From the NCBI GenBank assembly GCA_945622055.1, contig CALZBV010000033.1, positions 1 to 15,941 on the forward strand: a stretch of 15,941 bases of DNA. The letters run 5' to 3'. Position 1 is the stretch's first letter; each line of letters begins with the position of its first letter. Positions 7,857 through 14,806 of the stretch are shown one piece after another. The notes below the pieces were generated by a model that did not search any database, was not told the origin of the DNA, and was given only the letters and a program-made list of their open reading frames with translations. Source of the DNA: an uncultured Clostridia bacterium (GTDB lineage Bacteria; Bacillota; Clostridia; Lachnospirales; Lachnospiraceae). Made by a program: the position numbers and the translations under genes.

Positions 7857-8291
7857 ATGGAGCTTAACTCAAATCAGATTCAGGAAATACTTCCACATCG
7901 GTATCCGTTTCTTCTGGTTGACCGGATTATTGCGTGCGAGCCGGGGCAAAGAGCAACGGGAATCAAGTGTGTATCAGCAAATGAAATGCAGTTTATGGGA
8001 CATTTCCCGCAAAAGCATGTGATGCCGGGAGTGCTCATTATTGAGGCACTGGCCCAGACCGGAGCCGTGGTTTTACTGACCCAGGAGGAAAACAAAGGGA
8101 AAATCGTTCTGTTCGGAGGAATTCGAAATGCAAAGTTCAGGCGTCAGGTCGTTCCGGGGGATGTTTTGGAGCTTCGGTGCGAGATAACAGCCAGAAAGGG
8201 TGCTGTCGGTTTCGGCAAGGCTGAGGCATATGTGGACGGGCAGCTTGCAGTTTGTGCAGAACTGACATTTGCAATTGACTGTGAAGTGTGA
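7857..8291 (+). CDS. fabZ: 3-hydroxyacyl-ACP dehydratase FabZ
   Basis: 144 residues from ATG 7857, with AGGGAGG at 7844-7850. An upstream in-frame ATG at 7764 overlaps fabF and is rejected. It is a hot-dog-fold dehydratase with the N-terminal ILPHRYPFLLVDRI, catalytic H49 in GHFPQ and E63 in IIEALAQ. It dehydrates 3-hydroxyacyl-ACP to trans-2-enoyl-ACP, the substrate of FabK. No FabA-type isomerising dehydratase is seen in the window. FabZ is usually near accB/accC in clostridial fab clusters, but here it lies at the far end of the operon from the acc genes. Confidence 0.97.
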   Translation: MELNSNQIQEILPHRYPFLLVDRIIACEPGQRATGIKCVSANEMQFMGHFPQKHVMPGVLIIEALAQTGAVVLLTQEENKGKIVLFGGIRNAKFRRQVVPGDVLELRCEITARKGAVGFGKAEAYVDGQLAVCAELTFAIDCEV

Positions 8292-8343
8292 TAAACTGGA
8301 GCAAAAGAAATCGCACACAAGGCTTGAAGGGAAAGACAGAGAT

Positions 8344-8781
8344 ATGTTACAGGACGCATTCAGTAAGGTTTATACGAAGTTTAAAATGCATTTTTACCGG
8401 AAGGTGTTTGAACGCCTGCAGGACAGAGAAGCCTCTCTGACAACCGTGGAAACCTTCTGTATGGAGATAATATATGCGCTGAATAAGCCAACCGTGGCTC
8501 AATTTGCGGAAATCACCAACATTTCTTCCCCGAATGCGGCCTATAAGGTAAACAATCTGGTGAAAAAAGGATATCTGCGACGTGTACAGTCGGAAACGGA
8601 CAAGCGTGAGTTTCATCTGGAAGTAACCGACAAATACCTGGATTACTATAATATCAGCTATAATTACATGGATACGGTAATGAAGCGGATTGAGGAACGC
8701 TTTTCTCCTGAAGAAATCAATACATTAATTAAGGTGCTTGAAATTATGGATGAAGAGCTGATGCCGGAGATTAAATTTTAA
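8344..8781 (+). CDS. MarR-family transcriptional regulator, probable regulator of the fab operon
   Basis: 145 residues from ATG 8344. AAGGGA lies at 8327-8332, a slightly long spacing of 11 bases. An in-frame ATG at 8269 would overlap fabZ and encode a leader unlike the family. The body is all-helical with a winged helix: a recognition-helix region 'TVAQFAEITNISSPNAAYKV' (about 50-69), then NLVKKGYLRR and a wing with the MarR-type D-K-R element (D86-R88). C-terminal helices form the usual dimer arm. It lies 52 bases after fabZ with no clear promoter between, then a terminator, so it is probably the last gene of the operon. By position it is analogous to FabT, the streptococcal MarR repressor of fab genes that senses acyl-ACP. 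Sequence similarity to FabT is not obvious by eye, so the ligand and target are inferred. Confidence 0.85.
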   Translation: MLQDAFSKVYTKFKMHFYRKVFERLQDREASLTTVETFCMEIIYALNKPTVAQFAEITNISSPNAAYKVNNLVKKGYLRRVQSETDKREFHLEVTDKYLDYYNISYNYMDTVMKRIEERFSPEEINTLIKVLEIMDEELMPEIKF

Positions 8782-8823
8782 AAAAGCCGGTTCATTCATC
8801 CTTTTATTAAAAAGTCGCGTTAT

Positions 8824-8859
8824 AACAAGGGCAGTTTTACGAATGCCCTTGTTTTTTTT
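8824..8859 (+). terminator. Rho-independent terminator of the fatty-acid operon
   Basis: A perfect 10-bp stem, AACAAGGGCA (8824-8833) and TGCCCTTGTT (8844-8853), with a 10-base loop. The 3' arm runs into an unbroken T run to 8859. It lies 43 bases after the MarR-gene stop and separates the fab operon from tex. Confidence 0.92.
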
Positions 8860-8876
8860 GGCATTTATGGTAAACT
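8849..8876 (+). promoter_or_regulatory. Possible sigma-A promoter for tex and the genes behind it
   Basis: An extended -10 element, TGG followed by TAAACT (8871-8876), lies 16 bases after a poor -35 candidate TTGTTT (8849-8854). The -35 overlaps the 3' arm and T run of the terminator. A better -35-like TTGGCA (8858-8863) has no -10 at proper spacing. A promoter is expected here because the terminator ends the upstream transcript, but the exact element is uncertain. Confidence 0.35.
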
Positions 8877-8915
8877 AAAACTGGTATGGTTTGATTACCT
8901 GCCAATGAGAATTAC

Positions 8916-8930
8916 CCGCCCAAAGGGTGG
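8916..8930 (+). other. Small hairpin abutting the tex ribosome binding site
   Basis: CCGCCC (8916-8921), loop AAA, GGGTGG (8925-8930). This gives six pairs including one G-T. It ends four bases before the AAGGAG ribosome binding site of tex (8934-8939). There is no T run, so it is not a terminator. It may be a translational control element or a chance structure. Confidence 0.4.
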
Positions 8931-8946
8931 TATAAGGAGAAAAGAC

Positions 8947-11334
8947 ATGAACATCTGTGAACAGTTAAAAAATGAGCTGGGCATCCGCTTAGAGCAGGTG
9001 GAGGCTACAGTCCGGCTGATTGATGAGGGAAACACAATTCCGTTTATTGCGCGTTACCGGAAAGAGGTAACCGGTTCATTAAATGATGAGGTGCTTCGTA
9101 ATCTGGATGAGCGTCTGACGTATCTTCGTAATCTTGAGGAGAAGAAGGAGCAGGTACTTGGAAGCATCGAGGAGCAGGGGAAGCTTTCGGAGGAATTAAA
9201 GAATCAGATTCTGTCTGCCATGACGATGGTAGAGGTAGAGGATTTGTACCGTCCGTACCGCCCGAAGCGCAGAACCCGTGCGACAATTGCAAAGGAGAAG
9301 GGACTTGAGCCGCTGGCTGAGCTGATTCTTGCACAGAAAACCACTTCTCCGGCAGAAGAAGCGGCAGAGGCCTATGTGAAGGAGGCAGAGGATGCTGCAC
9401 TTTCCGTGAAATCGGCAAAGGATGCAATTGCAGGTGCACTGGATATTATCGCAGAACAGATTTCCGACAATGCAGATTACCGCCGTTATATCCGTGAGCT
9501 CACGATGGAAGAGGGCAGTATTGCTTCTGTGGCGAAGAATGAAAAAGAGCAGTCTGTTTATGAGATGTATTACGATTTTGAGGAGAAGCTGGATAAGCTT
9601 CCGGGACATCGTATTCTCGCAATCAACCGTGGAGAAGCGGAGAAGCTTCTGACCGTTAAAATCAATGCCCCGGTGGAGCGTATTTACCAGTTTCTTGCGA
9701 AAAAGACAATCACAGAAGACAACGAATACACGAACGGGCTGCTTCACACAGCATGCGAGGATGCCTATGACCGTCTGATTGCACCGGCCATCGAACGTGA
9801 GATTCGTAATGACCTGACGGAGAAGGCCGAGGATGGAGCAATCAGGGTATTTGGTAAGAACCTGGTACAGCTTCTGATGCAGCCTCCGATTACGGGGCAG
9901 ACCGTGCTTGGCTGGGACCCGGCATTCCGTACCGGCTGTAAGCTTGCGGTTGTGGATGCGACCGGAAAGGTTCTGGATACGGTTGTGATTTATCCGACCG
10001 CCCCTCAGAATAAGGTAGAAGAGTCAAAGCGTGTTTTAAAGCAGCTGATTGCAAAATATAACATTACACTGATTTCGGTTGGAAACGGTACAGCCTCAAG
10101 AGAATCCGAGCTTGTGATTGTTGATCTGCTAAAGGAAATCAAGGCTCCGGTTCAGTATGTTATCGTGAATGAAGCGGGTGCTTCCGTATATTCCGCAAGT
10201 AAGCTTGCAACGGAGGAATTCCCGAATTTTGATGTAGGTCAGAGAAGTGCAGCTTCTATTGCCCGCCGTCTGCAGGACCCGCTTGCCGAGCTTGTAAAGA
10301 TTGACCCGAAATCCATCGGTGTCGGACAGTATCAGCATGACATGAACCAGAAAAAGCTTTCGGATACCCTTTCGGGAGTTGTAGAGGATTGTGTAAATAA
10401 GGTCGGTGTGGATCTGAATACCGCCTCTGCACCGCTTTTGGAGTATGTATCCGGAATTACAAAGGCAATTGCAAAAAATATAGTTGCATATCGTGAAGAA
10501 AACGGTAAGTTTACGGAGCGTAAGGAGCTTCTTAAGGTTGCAAAGCTTGGACCGAAGGCATATGAGCAGTGTGCAGGCTTCCTTCGTATTACTGATGGAA
10601 AGAATCCGTTAGATGCAACAAGTGTACATCCGGAATCCTATGAGGCGGCGGAGAAGCTTCTTGCAAAGCTCGGTTATACCACAGCAGACGTAAAGGAGGT
10701 TCAGGCAAAGCAGAAGGAGCGGGAGAACCGCGCGGAGCGTGCGACCAAAACAGAAGAGCCACAAAAGAAGAACAGGGAAAGAGAGAGAAGACCGCAAATC
10801 AAAGGAAATACTGCGATGGGTCAGGCACTTCTGGCAGCAATGGGTGGTGCAGGCTTTGCGGTAAGTGAGGAACCATCCGCAAAGAAGACAAAGACAAACG
10901 CAGCAAAGAATACAGAATCCGCAAAAACAGAAGGAATTTCCGGTCTGAGTCATCAGATTAAAAACAAGGCTGCACTTGCCGAGGAGCTCGGTATCGGTGA
11001 GATTACGTTAATGGATATTGTAAAGGAACTGGAAAAGCCGGGACGTGACCCGCGTGAGGAGATGCCGAAGCCGATTTTACGTACCGACGTCCTTGAGATG
11101 AAGGATTTAACGGAAGGTATGGTATTAAAGGGAACGGTCCGCAACGTTATTGATTTTGGTGCCTTTGTGGATATCGGTGTACATCAGGACGGTCTGGTTC
11201 ATGTATCCCAGATGTCAAAGGAGCGGTTTATCAAGCATCCGTTAGATGCGGTCAGTGTCGGTGATGTTGTTGACGTGAAGGTGCTTAGTGTGGATCTTCA
11301 GAAAAAACGGATTCAGTTGACAATGATTCTGTAA
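8947..11334 (+). CDS. tex: Tex-family S1 RNA-binding transcription accessory protein
   Basis: 795 residues from ATG 8947, with AAGGAG at 8934-8939. An in-frame ATG at 8905 has no ribosome binding site. Domains in order are the N-terminal Tex helical region with IPFIARYRKEVTG and DLYRPYRPKRRTRA, a YqgF/RNase H-like domain from about 317 (GWDPAFRTGCKLAVVDATG), helix-hairpin-helix repeats at about 485-560 (GVDLNTASAPLL; FTERKELLKVAKLGPKA), and a C-terminal S1 domain at about 721-795 (GTVRNVIDFGAFVDIGVHQDGLVHVS). Between the HhH and S1 domains, about 588-665 is a low-complexity stretch rich in K, E, R, A and T. This makes the protein some 70-80 residues longer than the roughly 720 residues of many Tex proteins. 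Tex binds nucleic acid and affects transcription in several bacteria. Its precise role here is not visible. Confidence 0.96.
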   Translation: MNICEQLKNELGIRLEQVEATVRLIDEGNTIPFIARYRKEVTGSLNDEVLRNLDERLTYLRNLEEKKEQVLGSIEEQGKLSEELKNQILSAMTMVEVEDLYRPYRPKRRTRATIAKEKGLEPLAELILAQKTTSPAEEAAEAYVKEAEDAALSVKSAKDAIAGALDIIAEQISDNADYRRYIRELTMEEGSIASVAKNEKEQSVYEMYYDFEEKLDKLPGHRILAINRGEAEKLLTVKINAPVERIYQFLAKKTITEDNEYTNGLLHTACEDAYDRLIAPAIEREIRNDLTEKAEDGAIRVFGKNLVQLLMQPPITGQTVLGWDPAFRTGCKLAVVDATGKVLDTVVIYPTAPQNKVEESKRVLKQLIAKYNITLISVGNGTASRESELVIVDLLKEIKAPVQYVIVNEAGASVYSASKLATEEFPNFDVGQRSAASIARRLQDPLAELVKIDPKSIGVGQYQHDMNQKKLSDTLSGVVEDCVNKVGVDLNTASAPLLEYVSGITKAIAKNIVAYREENGKFTERKELLKVAKLGPKAYEQCAGFLRITDGKNPLDATSVHPESYEAAEKLLAKLGYTTADVKEVQAKQKERENRAERATKTEEPQKKNRERERRPQIKGNTAMGQALLAAMGGAGFAVSEEPSAKKTKTNAAKNTESAKTEGISGLSHQIKNKAALAEELGIGEITLMDIVKELEKPGRDPREEMPKPILRTDVLEMKDLTEGMVLKGTVRNVIDFGAFVDIGVHQDGLVHVSQMSKERFIKHPLDAVSVGDVVDVKVLSVDLQKKRIQLTMIL

Positions 11335-11355
11335 GTACCTGGAAAGGAGTACTCT

Positions 11356-11865
11356 ATGGGAGAGGTTAAGTTTTCGGTAAAGGTTACCGGAATGGATTTG
11401 TTCCGGTTTTTAATGCAGCATTCCTATCGTGGGGTATCCCTTGTAATGAATGTACTGATTACCGTCGGAGCACTTGTATTTTTCTTTTTGGGACTCGGAA
11501 CGGATCCGTTTCCGAAGTCGGCCGCTCTGCTGCTTCTGGCGATGCTGTTTAGTGTGATTTACCCGGTACAGCTGTACCTTAAGGCGCTTCGCCAGGCTAA
11601 AAATCCGGTGTTCCAAAATCCAATCGGGTATACCCTGACGGAGCAGGGTATTGAGATGAGTCAGGGAGAAGAAAAGGAGGCTTTTACCTGGGAACAGGTA
11701 TTTCAGGTAAGAGAGACCAGGCATCTTCTGCTTGTTTATACCGGAAGGGTGTATGCCTGCATTTGGCCGAAGCGTGCGTTTTCAGAGTGTGAAACACAGG
11801 TGCGCAGGATGCTTTCCGGGCATTTGAACGAAACGGTTTATAAAAGAAAACCGGGCAAGGATTGA
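11356..11865 (+). CDS. YcxB-like two-TM membrane protein
   Basis: 169 residues, ATG with AAAGGAG six bases upstream. A soluble beta-type N terminus (VKFSVKVTGMDLFRFLM) is followed by two hydrophobic helices at about 27-47 and 55-75. A C-terminal cytoplasmic domain then resembles the YcxB/PH-like pattern: a YTLTEQGIEMSQ strand pair, a W-x-Q-V-x-V-RET segment and IWPKRAF. The family is widespread in Firmicutes and has no firmly known function. It sits 21 bases after tex and its stop is two bases before tsaE, so it is cotranscribed with the t6A genes. I see no catalytic motif. Confidence 0.75.
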   Translation: MGEVKFSVKVTGMDLFRFLMQHSYRGVSLVMNVLITVGALVFFFLGLGTDPFPKSAALLLLAMLFSVIYPVQLYLKALRQAKNPVFQNPIGYTLTEQGIEMSQGEEKEAFTWEQVFQVRETRHLLLVYTGRVYACIWPKRAFSECETQVRRMLSGHLNETVYKRKPGKD

Positions 11866-11867
11866 GA

Positions 11868-12290
11868 ATGAGACAGGAATATGAAACGTTTTCGGCAGAG
11901 GAAACCTTTGCCATTGGAAAAGAGCTTGGAATGGCTGCAGGGCCGGGGGAGGTATTCTGCTTAAGCGGTGACCTTGGCGTTGGAAAAACAGTGTTTACCA
12001 AGGGGTTTGCAGCGGGACTCGGAATTTCGGAGCCGGTCAGCAGTCCGACATTTACCATTGTTCAGGAGTATCAGGGACGTATCCCGTTTTATCACTTTGA
12101 TGTATATCGGATTGCAGATCCGGAGGAAATGTATGAAATCGGCTATGAAGACTATGTTTACGGACAGGGAGCCTGCATGATTGAGTGGGCAGAGCTTATT
12201 GAGGAGCTGATTCCGGAAAATGCAATGCGGATTGTAATTGAAAAGAATCCCGAAAAGGGTACACAGTACCGTAAGATTACGATAAAATAG
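11868..12290 (+). CDS. tsaE: tRNA t6A biosynthesis ATPase TsaE
   Basis: 140 residues from ATG 11868. AAGG at 11857-11860 gives proper spacing, and a TTG at 11862 inside the upstream stop is too close to it. It has a P-loop GDLGVGKT (34-41), the family motif S-SPTFTIVQEY, the HFDVYRI segment and a later 'MIEWAELIEELIP'. TsaE hydrolyses ATP to drive the TsaB-TsaD complex, which puts the threonylcarbamoyl group on A37 of ANN-decoding tRNAs. Its position before tsaB fits this role. Confidence 0.96.
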   Translation: MRQEYETFSAEETFAIGKELGMAAGPGEVFCLSGDLGVGKTVFTKGFAAGLGISEPVSSPTFTIVQEYQGRIPFYHFDVYRIADPEEMYEIGYEDYVYGQGACMIEWAELIEELIPENAMRIVIEKNPEKGTQYRKITIK

Positions 12291-12306
12291 CTACGTGGAG
12301 GCTTTC

Positions 12307-13077
12307 ATGAAGATTTTGGCGATGGACAGTTCGGGGCTTGTGGCTTCGGCTGCAATTGTGACAGAAACTTCCGTTTTGGCGGAATACACGACCAATTACA
12401 AAAAAACACATTCGCAGACACTTCTTCCGATGATTCAGGAAATCGTTGAAATGACTGAGACAGAGCTTTCGGAGCTGTCTGCGATTGCAGTAACGGCGGG
12501 ACCGGGTTCGTTTACCGGACTTCGAATCGGTTCGGCTACTGCGAAGGGACTGGGACAGGCATTAAAGCTTCCGCTGATTTCTGTGCCGACAACGCTTGCG
12601 CTTGCCTGGAATTTTGCAGGGAGTGATGCGCTTATCTGCCCACTGATGGATGCAAGAAGAGCGCAGGTATATACGGGTCTGTATCGCTGGAATAAGGAAA
12701 AGGAATGCATGGACAGCCTGACCGGACAGCTTGCGGTTTCTGTGGAGGAAATCATTGAAAAGGTCAACCGGTACGGTCAGCCGGTTATTTATCTTGGTGA
12801 TGGTATGGATGCATATCGTACTGTGCTTTGCGACAGGACAAATGTTCCGTATTATCTTGCGCCGCTTCATCAGAGCCGGCAGAGTGCCGCTTCGGTGGCT
12901 GCCTGCGCACTTTCCGTTGTAAAGAAGGCGACGGACCTTTCAAAGCTTTCCGAAACAGTACCGGATTCTGAGGTCTGTGTGATTTCCGCGGCAGCGTTTG
13001 CGCCGGTATATCTTCGCAAATCCCAGGCAGAGCGGGAACGCGAGGAGCAGGAAAAGTGCGCAGCGGAGGCAAAGTAG
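12307..13077 (+). CDS. tsaB: tRNA t6A biosynthesis protein TsaB
   Basis: 256 residues from ATG 12307, with GGAGG at 12297-12301. A GTG at 12295 overlaps that ribosome binding site and is rejected. ASKHA-fold hallmarks are ILAMDSSG at the N terminus, KKTHSQTLLPMI, and AGPGSFTGLRIG (64-75), which identify TsaB and not TsaD. It lacks the HxxxH metal site of TsaD, as expected. TsaB is the scaffold partner of TsaD. Its C terminus (from about 240) is highly charged, with many Glu and Arg residues. The stop TAG is directly followed by the rimI start. Confidence 0.95.
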   Translation: MKILAMDSSGLVASAAIVTETSVLAEYTTNYKKTHSQTLLPMIQEIVEMTETELSELSAIAVTAGPGSFTGLRIGSATAKGLGQALKLPLISVPTTLALAWNFAGSDALICPLMDARRAQVYTGLYRWNKEKECMDSLTGQLAVSVEEIIEKVNRYGQPVIYLGDGMDAYRTVLCDRTNVPYYLAPLHQSRQSAASVAACALSVVKKATDLSKLSETVPDSEVCVISAAAFAPVYLRKSQAEREREEQEKCAAEAK

Positions 13078-13521
13078 ATGGAGCCTGAGATTAGAAAAAT
13101 GGAGGCTTTTGATATTTTACAGATATCTGAAATGGAGCGGCGGTATTTTTCTCAGCCATGGAGTGCCGAGTCTCTCCAAAAGGCTGCCTCCGATTCGAAT
13201 TATGTGATTTATGTATGTTCTGAAAATGGAAATATACTTGGGTACTGTGGACTGCTTTGCATGGGACCGGAGGCAGATATTGTTTTTGTATGTACCGAAG
13301 AAAAAGCCAGAAGACGCGGAATTGCAAAAATGCTTCTTTCAGCCTGTATGGAAGAGGGAAAACAACGTGGTGTGGGTGATGTCTTTTTAGAGGTCAGGGA
13401 AGGAAATACGCCGGCACGAACGCTTTATCAGTCGTTTGGGTTTTGTGAGACCGGGATTCGGAAGAACTATTATGACCAACCGAAAGAAAACGCTGTACTG
13501 ATGCATTATGTGCTTTCGTAA
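13078..13521 (+). CDS. rimI: Ribosomal-protein-alanine N-acetyltransferase RimI
   Basis: 147 residues, with an ATG directly after the tsaB stop and GGAGG at 13065-13069. It is a GNAT fold with the acetyl-CoA loop R78-x-x-G81-x-A83 (ARRRGIAKM), then FLEVREGNTPARTLYQSFGF. That block and the following GIRKNYY are the typical RimI C-terminal motif, with E105 where E. coli RimI has its catalytic Glu. It acetylates N-terminal Ala of ribosomal protein S18 in E. coli. In clostridia its substrate may be broader. The tsaE-tsaB-rimI order is a common conserved string. Confidence 0.93.
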   Translation: MEPEIRKMEAFDILQISEMERRYFSQPWSAESLQKAASDSNYVIYVCSENGNILGYCGLLCMGPEADIVFVCTEEKARRRGIAKMLLSACMEEGKQRGVGDVFLEVREGNTPARTLYQSFGFCETGIRKNYYDQPKENAVLMHYVLS

Positions 13522-13536
13522 TACAGTTTTTTCCAC

Positions 13537-13565
13537 TATTCAAAGGGTTTCCCTTACGTTATAAT
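13537..13565 (+). promoter_or_regulatory. Probable sigma-A promoter for the small Cys-rich gene and RNase Z
   Basis: A perfect -10 TATAAT (13560-13565) lies 17 bases after a partial -35 TATTCA (13537-13542). The spacer holds a short inverted repeat, AAGGG-TTT-CCCTT (13543-13555), which might be an operator. No terminator separates it from rimI, so transcription from upstream could also read through. Confidence 0.6.
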
Positions 13566-13594
13566 GAAGTACGGGGAATGAAAGGAGTGGAACT

Positions 13595-13816
13595 ATGACA
13601 GTACCGCAGGTATGTAATTGCTGCGCAAAGGTTCTTGACGGAGAACCAAAAGGTCAGAGGACGGAGGAAGCGGTTCACATTCATAAGGAATGGGGCTATT
13701 TTTCCGGAAGAGATCTGGAATGTCATCACATTATTCTGTGTGAGGACTGTTACAACAAGTGGATAAAGACGTTTAAGATACCTGTTAGGATAGAGATAAA
13801 ACAGGAGGTTATTTGA
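13595..13816 (+). CDS. Small Cys/His-rich protein, probable zinc ribbon, unknown function
   Basis: 73 residues. ATG with AAAGGAG seven bases upstream. Metal-ligand candidates are C7, C9 and C10 near the N terminus and C43, H44, H45, C49 and C52 toward the C terminus (ECHH, CEDC), separated by a conserved-looking EWGYFSGRDLE segment. C7 or C10 with C49 and C52 could form a zinc knuckle pair. I recall similar short 'WGYFS ... LCE-CY' proteins in clostridia but no known function. It has its own strong promoter signal and lies upstream of RNase Z. I see no signal peptide or membrane segment. Confidence 0.8.
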   Translation: MTVPQVCNCCAKVLDGEPKGQRTEEAVHIHKEWGYFSGRDLECHHIILCEDCYNKWIKTFKIPVRIEIKQEVI

Positions 13817-13824
13817 AAGGAAAG

Positions 13825-13843
13825 TTCCGCAAATAATGCGGAA
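13825..13843 (+). other. Perfect hairpin upstream of the RNase Z start
   Basis: TTCCGCA (13825-13831), loop AATAA, TGCGGAA (13837-13843): seven perfect pairs. It lies between the small Cys-rich gene and RNase Z, ending two bases before the AGGG of the RNase Z ribosome binding site. No T run follows, so it is unlikely to be a terminator. It may act on RNase Z translation or mRNA processing. Confidence 0.6.
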
Positions 13844-13854
13844 TCAGGGTGAGT

Positions 13855-14769
13855 ATGCTGGAAGTATGTTTGCTTGGAACCGGCGGAATGATGCCGCTTC
13901 CGAATCGTTGGCTGACTGCTCTTATGACGAGGCTGAACGGAAGCAGTCTGCTGATTGATTGCGGAGAAGGCACTCAGATTGCTCTTCGGGAAAAGGGCTG
14001 GAGCGTTCACGGGATTGACGTGATTTGCTTTACGCATTACCACGGGGATCATATCAGCGGATTGCCGGGACTGCTGCTTTCCATGGGAAATGCAGAGCGT
14101 ACGGAGCCGGTAACGCTGATTGGACCGAAGGGACTGGAGCGTGTCGTCGGAGCATTGCGGATAATTGCTCCGGAGCTGCCGTTTCCGCTCGTATTTCACG
14201 AGATTACGGAAAATGAAGAAACAATTCACATCAATGATTATGAGATTGAAGCCTTTAAGGTAAATCATAACGTAACCTGCTATGGCTATTCCATTGTGGT
14301 GCGACGTGGCGGCCGCTTTTTTCCGGAGCTTGCGCAGAAAAATGAGGTTCCGCAGCGTTTCTGGAGCCGTCTGCAGAAGGGTGAGATTATCACAGAGGGA
14401 GACCGTGTGTTTACGCCGGAGCTTGTTCTTGGGCCGGAACGCCGTGGAATCCGTCTGACGTATACAACGGATACAAGACCGACGAAGTCAATTGCCGAGC
14501 ATGCAAAGGATTCGGATTTATTTATTTGTGAGGGAATGTATGGAGAGGATGACAAGCATGCAAAGGCGTTAGAGCATAAGCACATGACCTTTTATGAGGC
14601 GGCCAGCCTTGCGAAGGAGGCAAATGCAGGTGCACTCTGGCTGACACATTTCAGTCCGTCGCTCATTCATCCGGAGGAATTTTTACCGAAGGTGAGAAAG
14701 ATATTTCCGGAAACCTATACCGGAAGGGACGGAAAGACAGTCGTTCTGGAATTTGATAAAAACGAGTAA
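13855..14769 (+). CDS. rnz: Ribonuclease Z (tRNA 3' endonuclease)
   Basis: 304 residues from ATG 13855, with AGGG/GTGAG just upstream. A GTG at 13849 would overlap that ribosome binding site. It is a metallo-beta-lactamase fold with the metal site H61-x-H63-x-D65-H66 (FTHYHGDHISGLPG), H138 (KVNHNV), D206 (YTTDT) and H265 (LTHFSP), matching the E. coli RNase Z ligand set. H243 (HKHMT) is also present. The flexible-arm region (about 150-180) reads EVPQRFWSRLQKGE, lacking the usual GP-rich arm motif of B. subtilis RNase Z. It cuts the 3' trailer of tRNA precursors, which fits its place beside t6A genes. Confidence 0.9.
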   Translation: MLEVCLLGTGGMMPLPNRWLTALMTRLNGSSLLIDCGEGTQIALREKGWSVHGIDVICFTHYHGDHISGLPGLLLSMGNAERTEPVTLIGPKGLERVVGALRIIAPELPFPLVFHEITENEETIHINDYEIEAFKVNHNVTCYGYSIVVRRGGRFFPELAQKNEVPQRFWSRLQKGEIITEGDRVFTPELVLGPERRGIRLTYTTDTRPTKSIAEHAKDSDLFICEGMYGEDDKHAKALEHKHMTFYEAASLAKEANAGALWLTHFSPSLIHPEEFLPKVRKIFPETYTGRDGKTVVLEFDKNE

Positions 14770-14788
14770 GCTTAGGAGGTGAAGGAGT

Positions 14789-14803
14789 ATGGGAAAAAGT
14801 TAG
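14789..14803 (+). other. Four-codon open frame (MGKS-stop) in frame with the next gene
   Basis: AGGAGG and AAGGAG (14775-14786) precede ATG 14789, which reads M-G-K-S-TAG. After the TAG (14801-14803) and one codon (AGA), the same frame continues at GTG 14807 into a 187-residue protein. Either this is a leader with re-initiation, or the true start of the following gene has gained an amber stop. TAG ends accA, tsaE and tsaB in this window, so it is an ordinary stop here. Confidence 0.6.
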
Positions 14804-14806
14804 AGA

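Noticed and set aside
8275..8295. TTGACT followed by GATAAA near the fabZ stop, as a promoter or FabT-like operator (TTGACTGTGAA) for the MarR gene
   Set aside because: The -35 and -10 candidates are only 9 bases apart and the sequence is not a real palindrome. It lies in the fabZ coding end and is explained by its codons.
8905..8946. Longer N terminus for tex starting at ATG 8905
   Set aside because: There is no ribosome binding site before 8905. The extra 14 residues (RPKGGIRRKD type) come from leader sequence that includes the hairpin and the real ribosome binding site of ATG 8947.
13543..13555. AAGGG-TTT-CCCTT as a terminator for the tsa/rimI unit
   Set aside because: The stem has only five pairs and no T run follows. 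It lies inside the promoter spacer, so an operator or chance is more likely.
14789..14806. Recoding of TAG (for example pyrrolysine) in the unknown gene
   Set aside because: TAG is the normal end of accA, tsaE and tsaB in this window, and the TAG here lies four codons after the start, where recoding would have no evident use.
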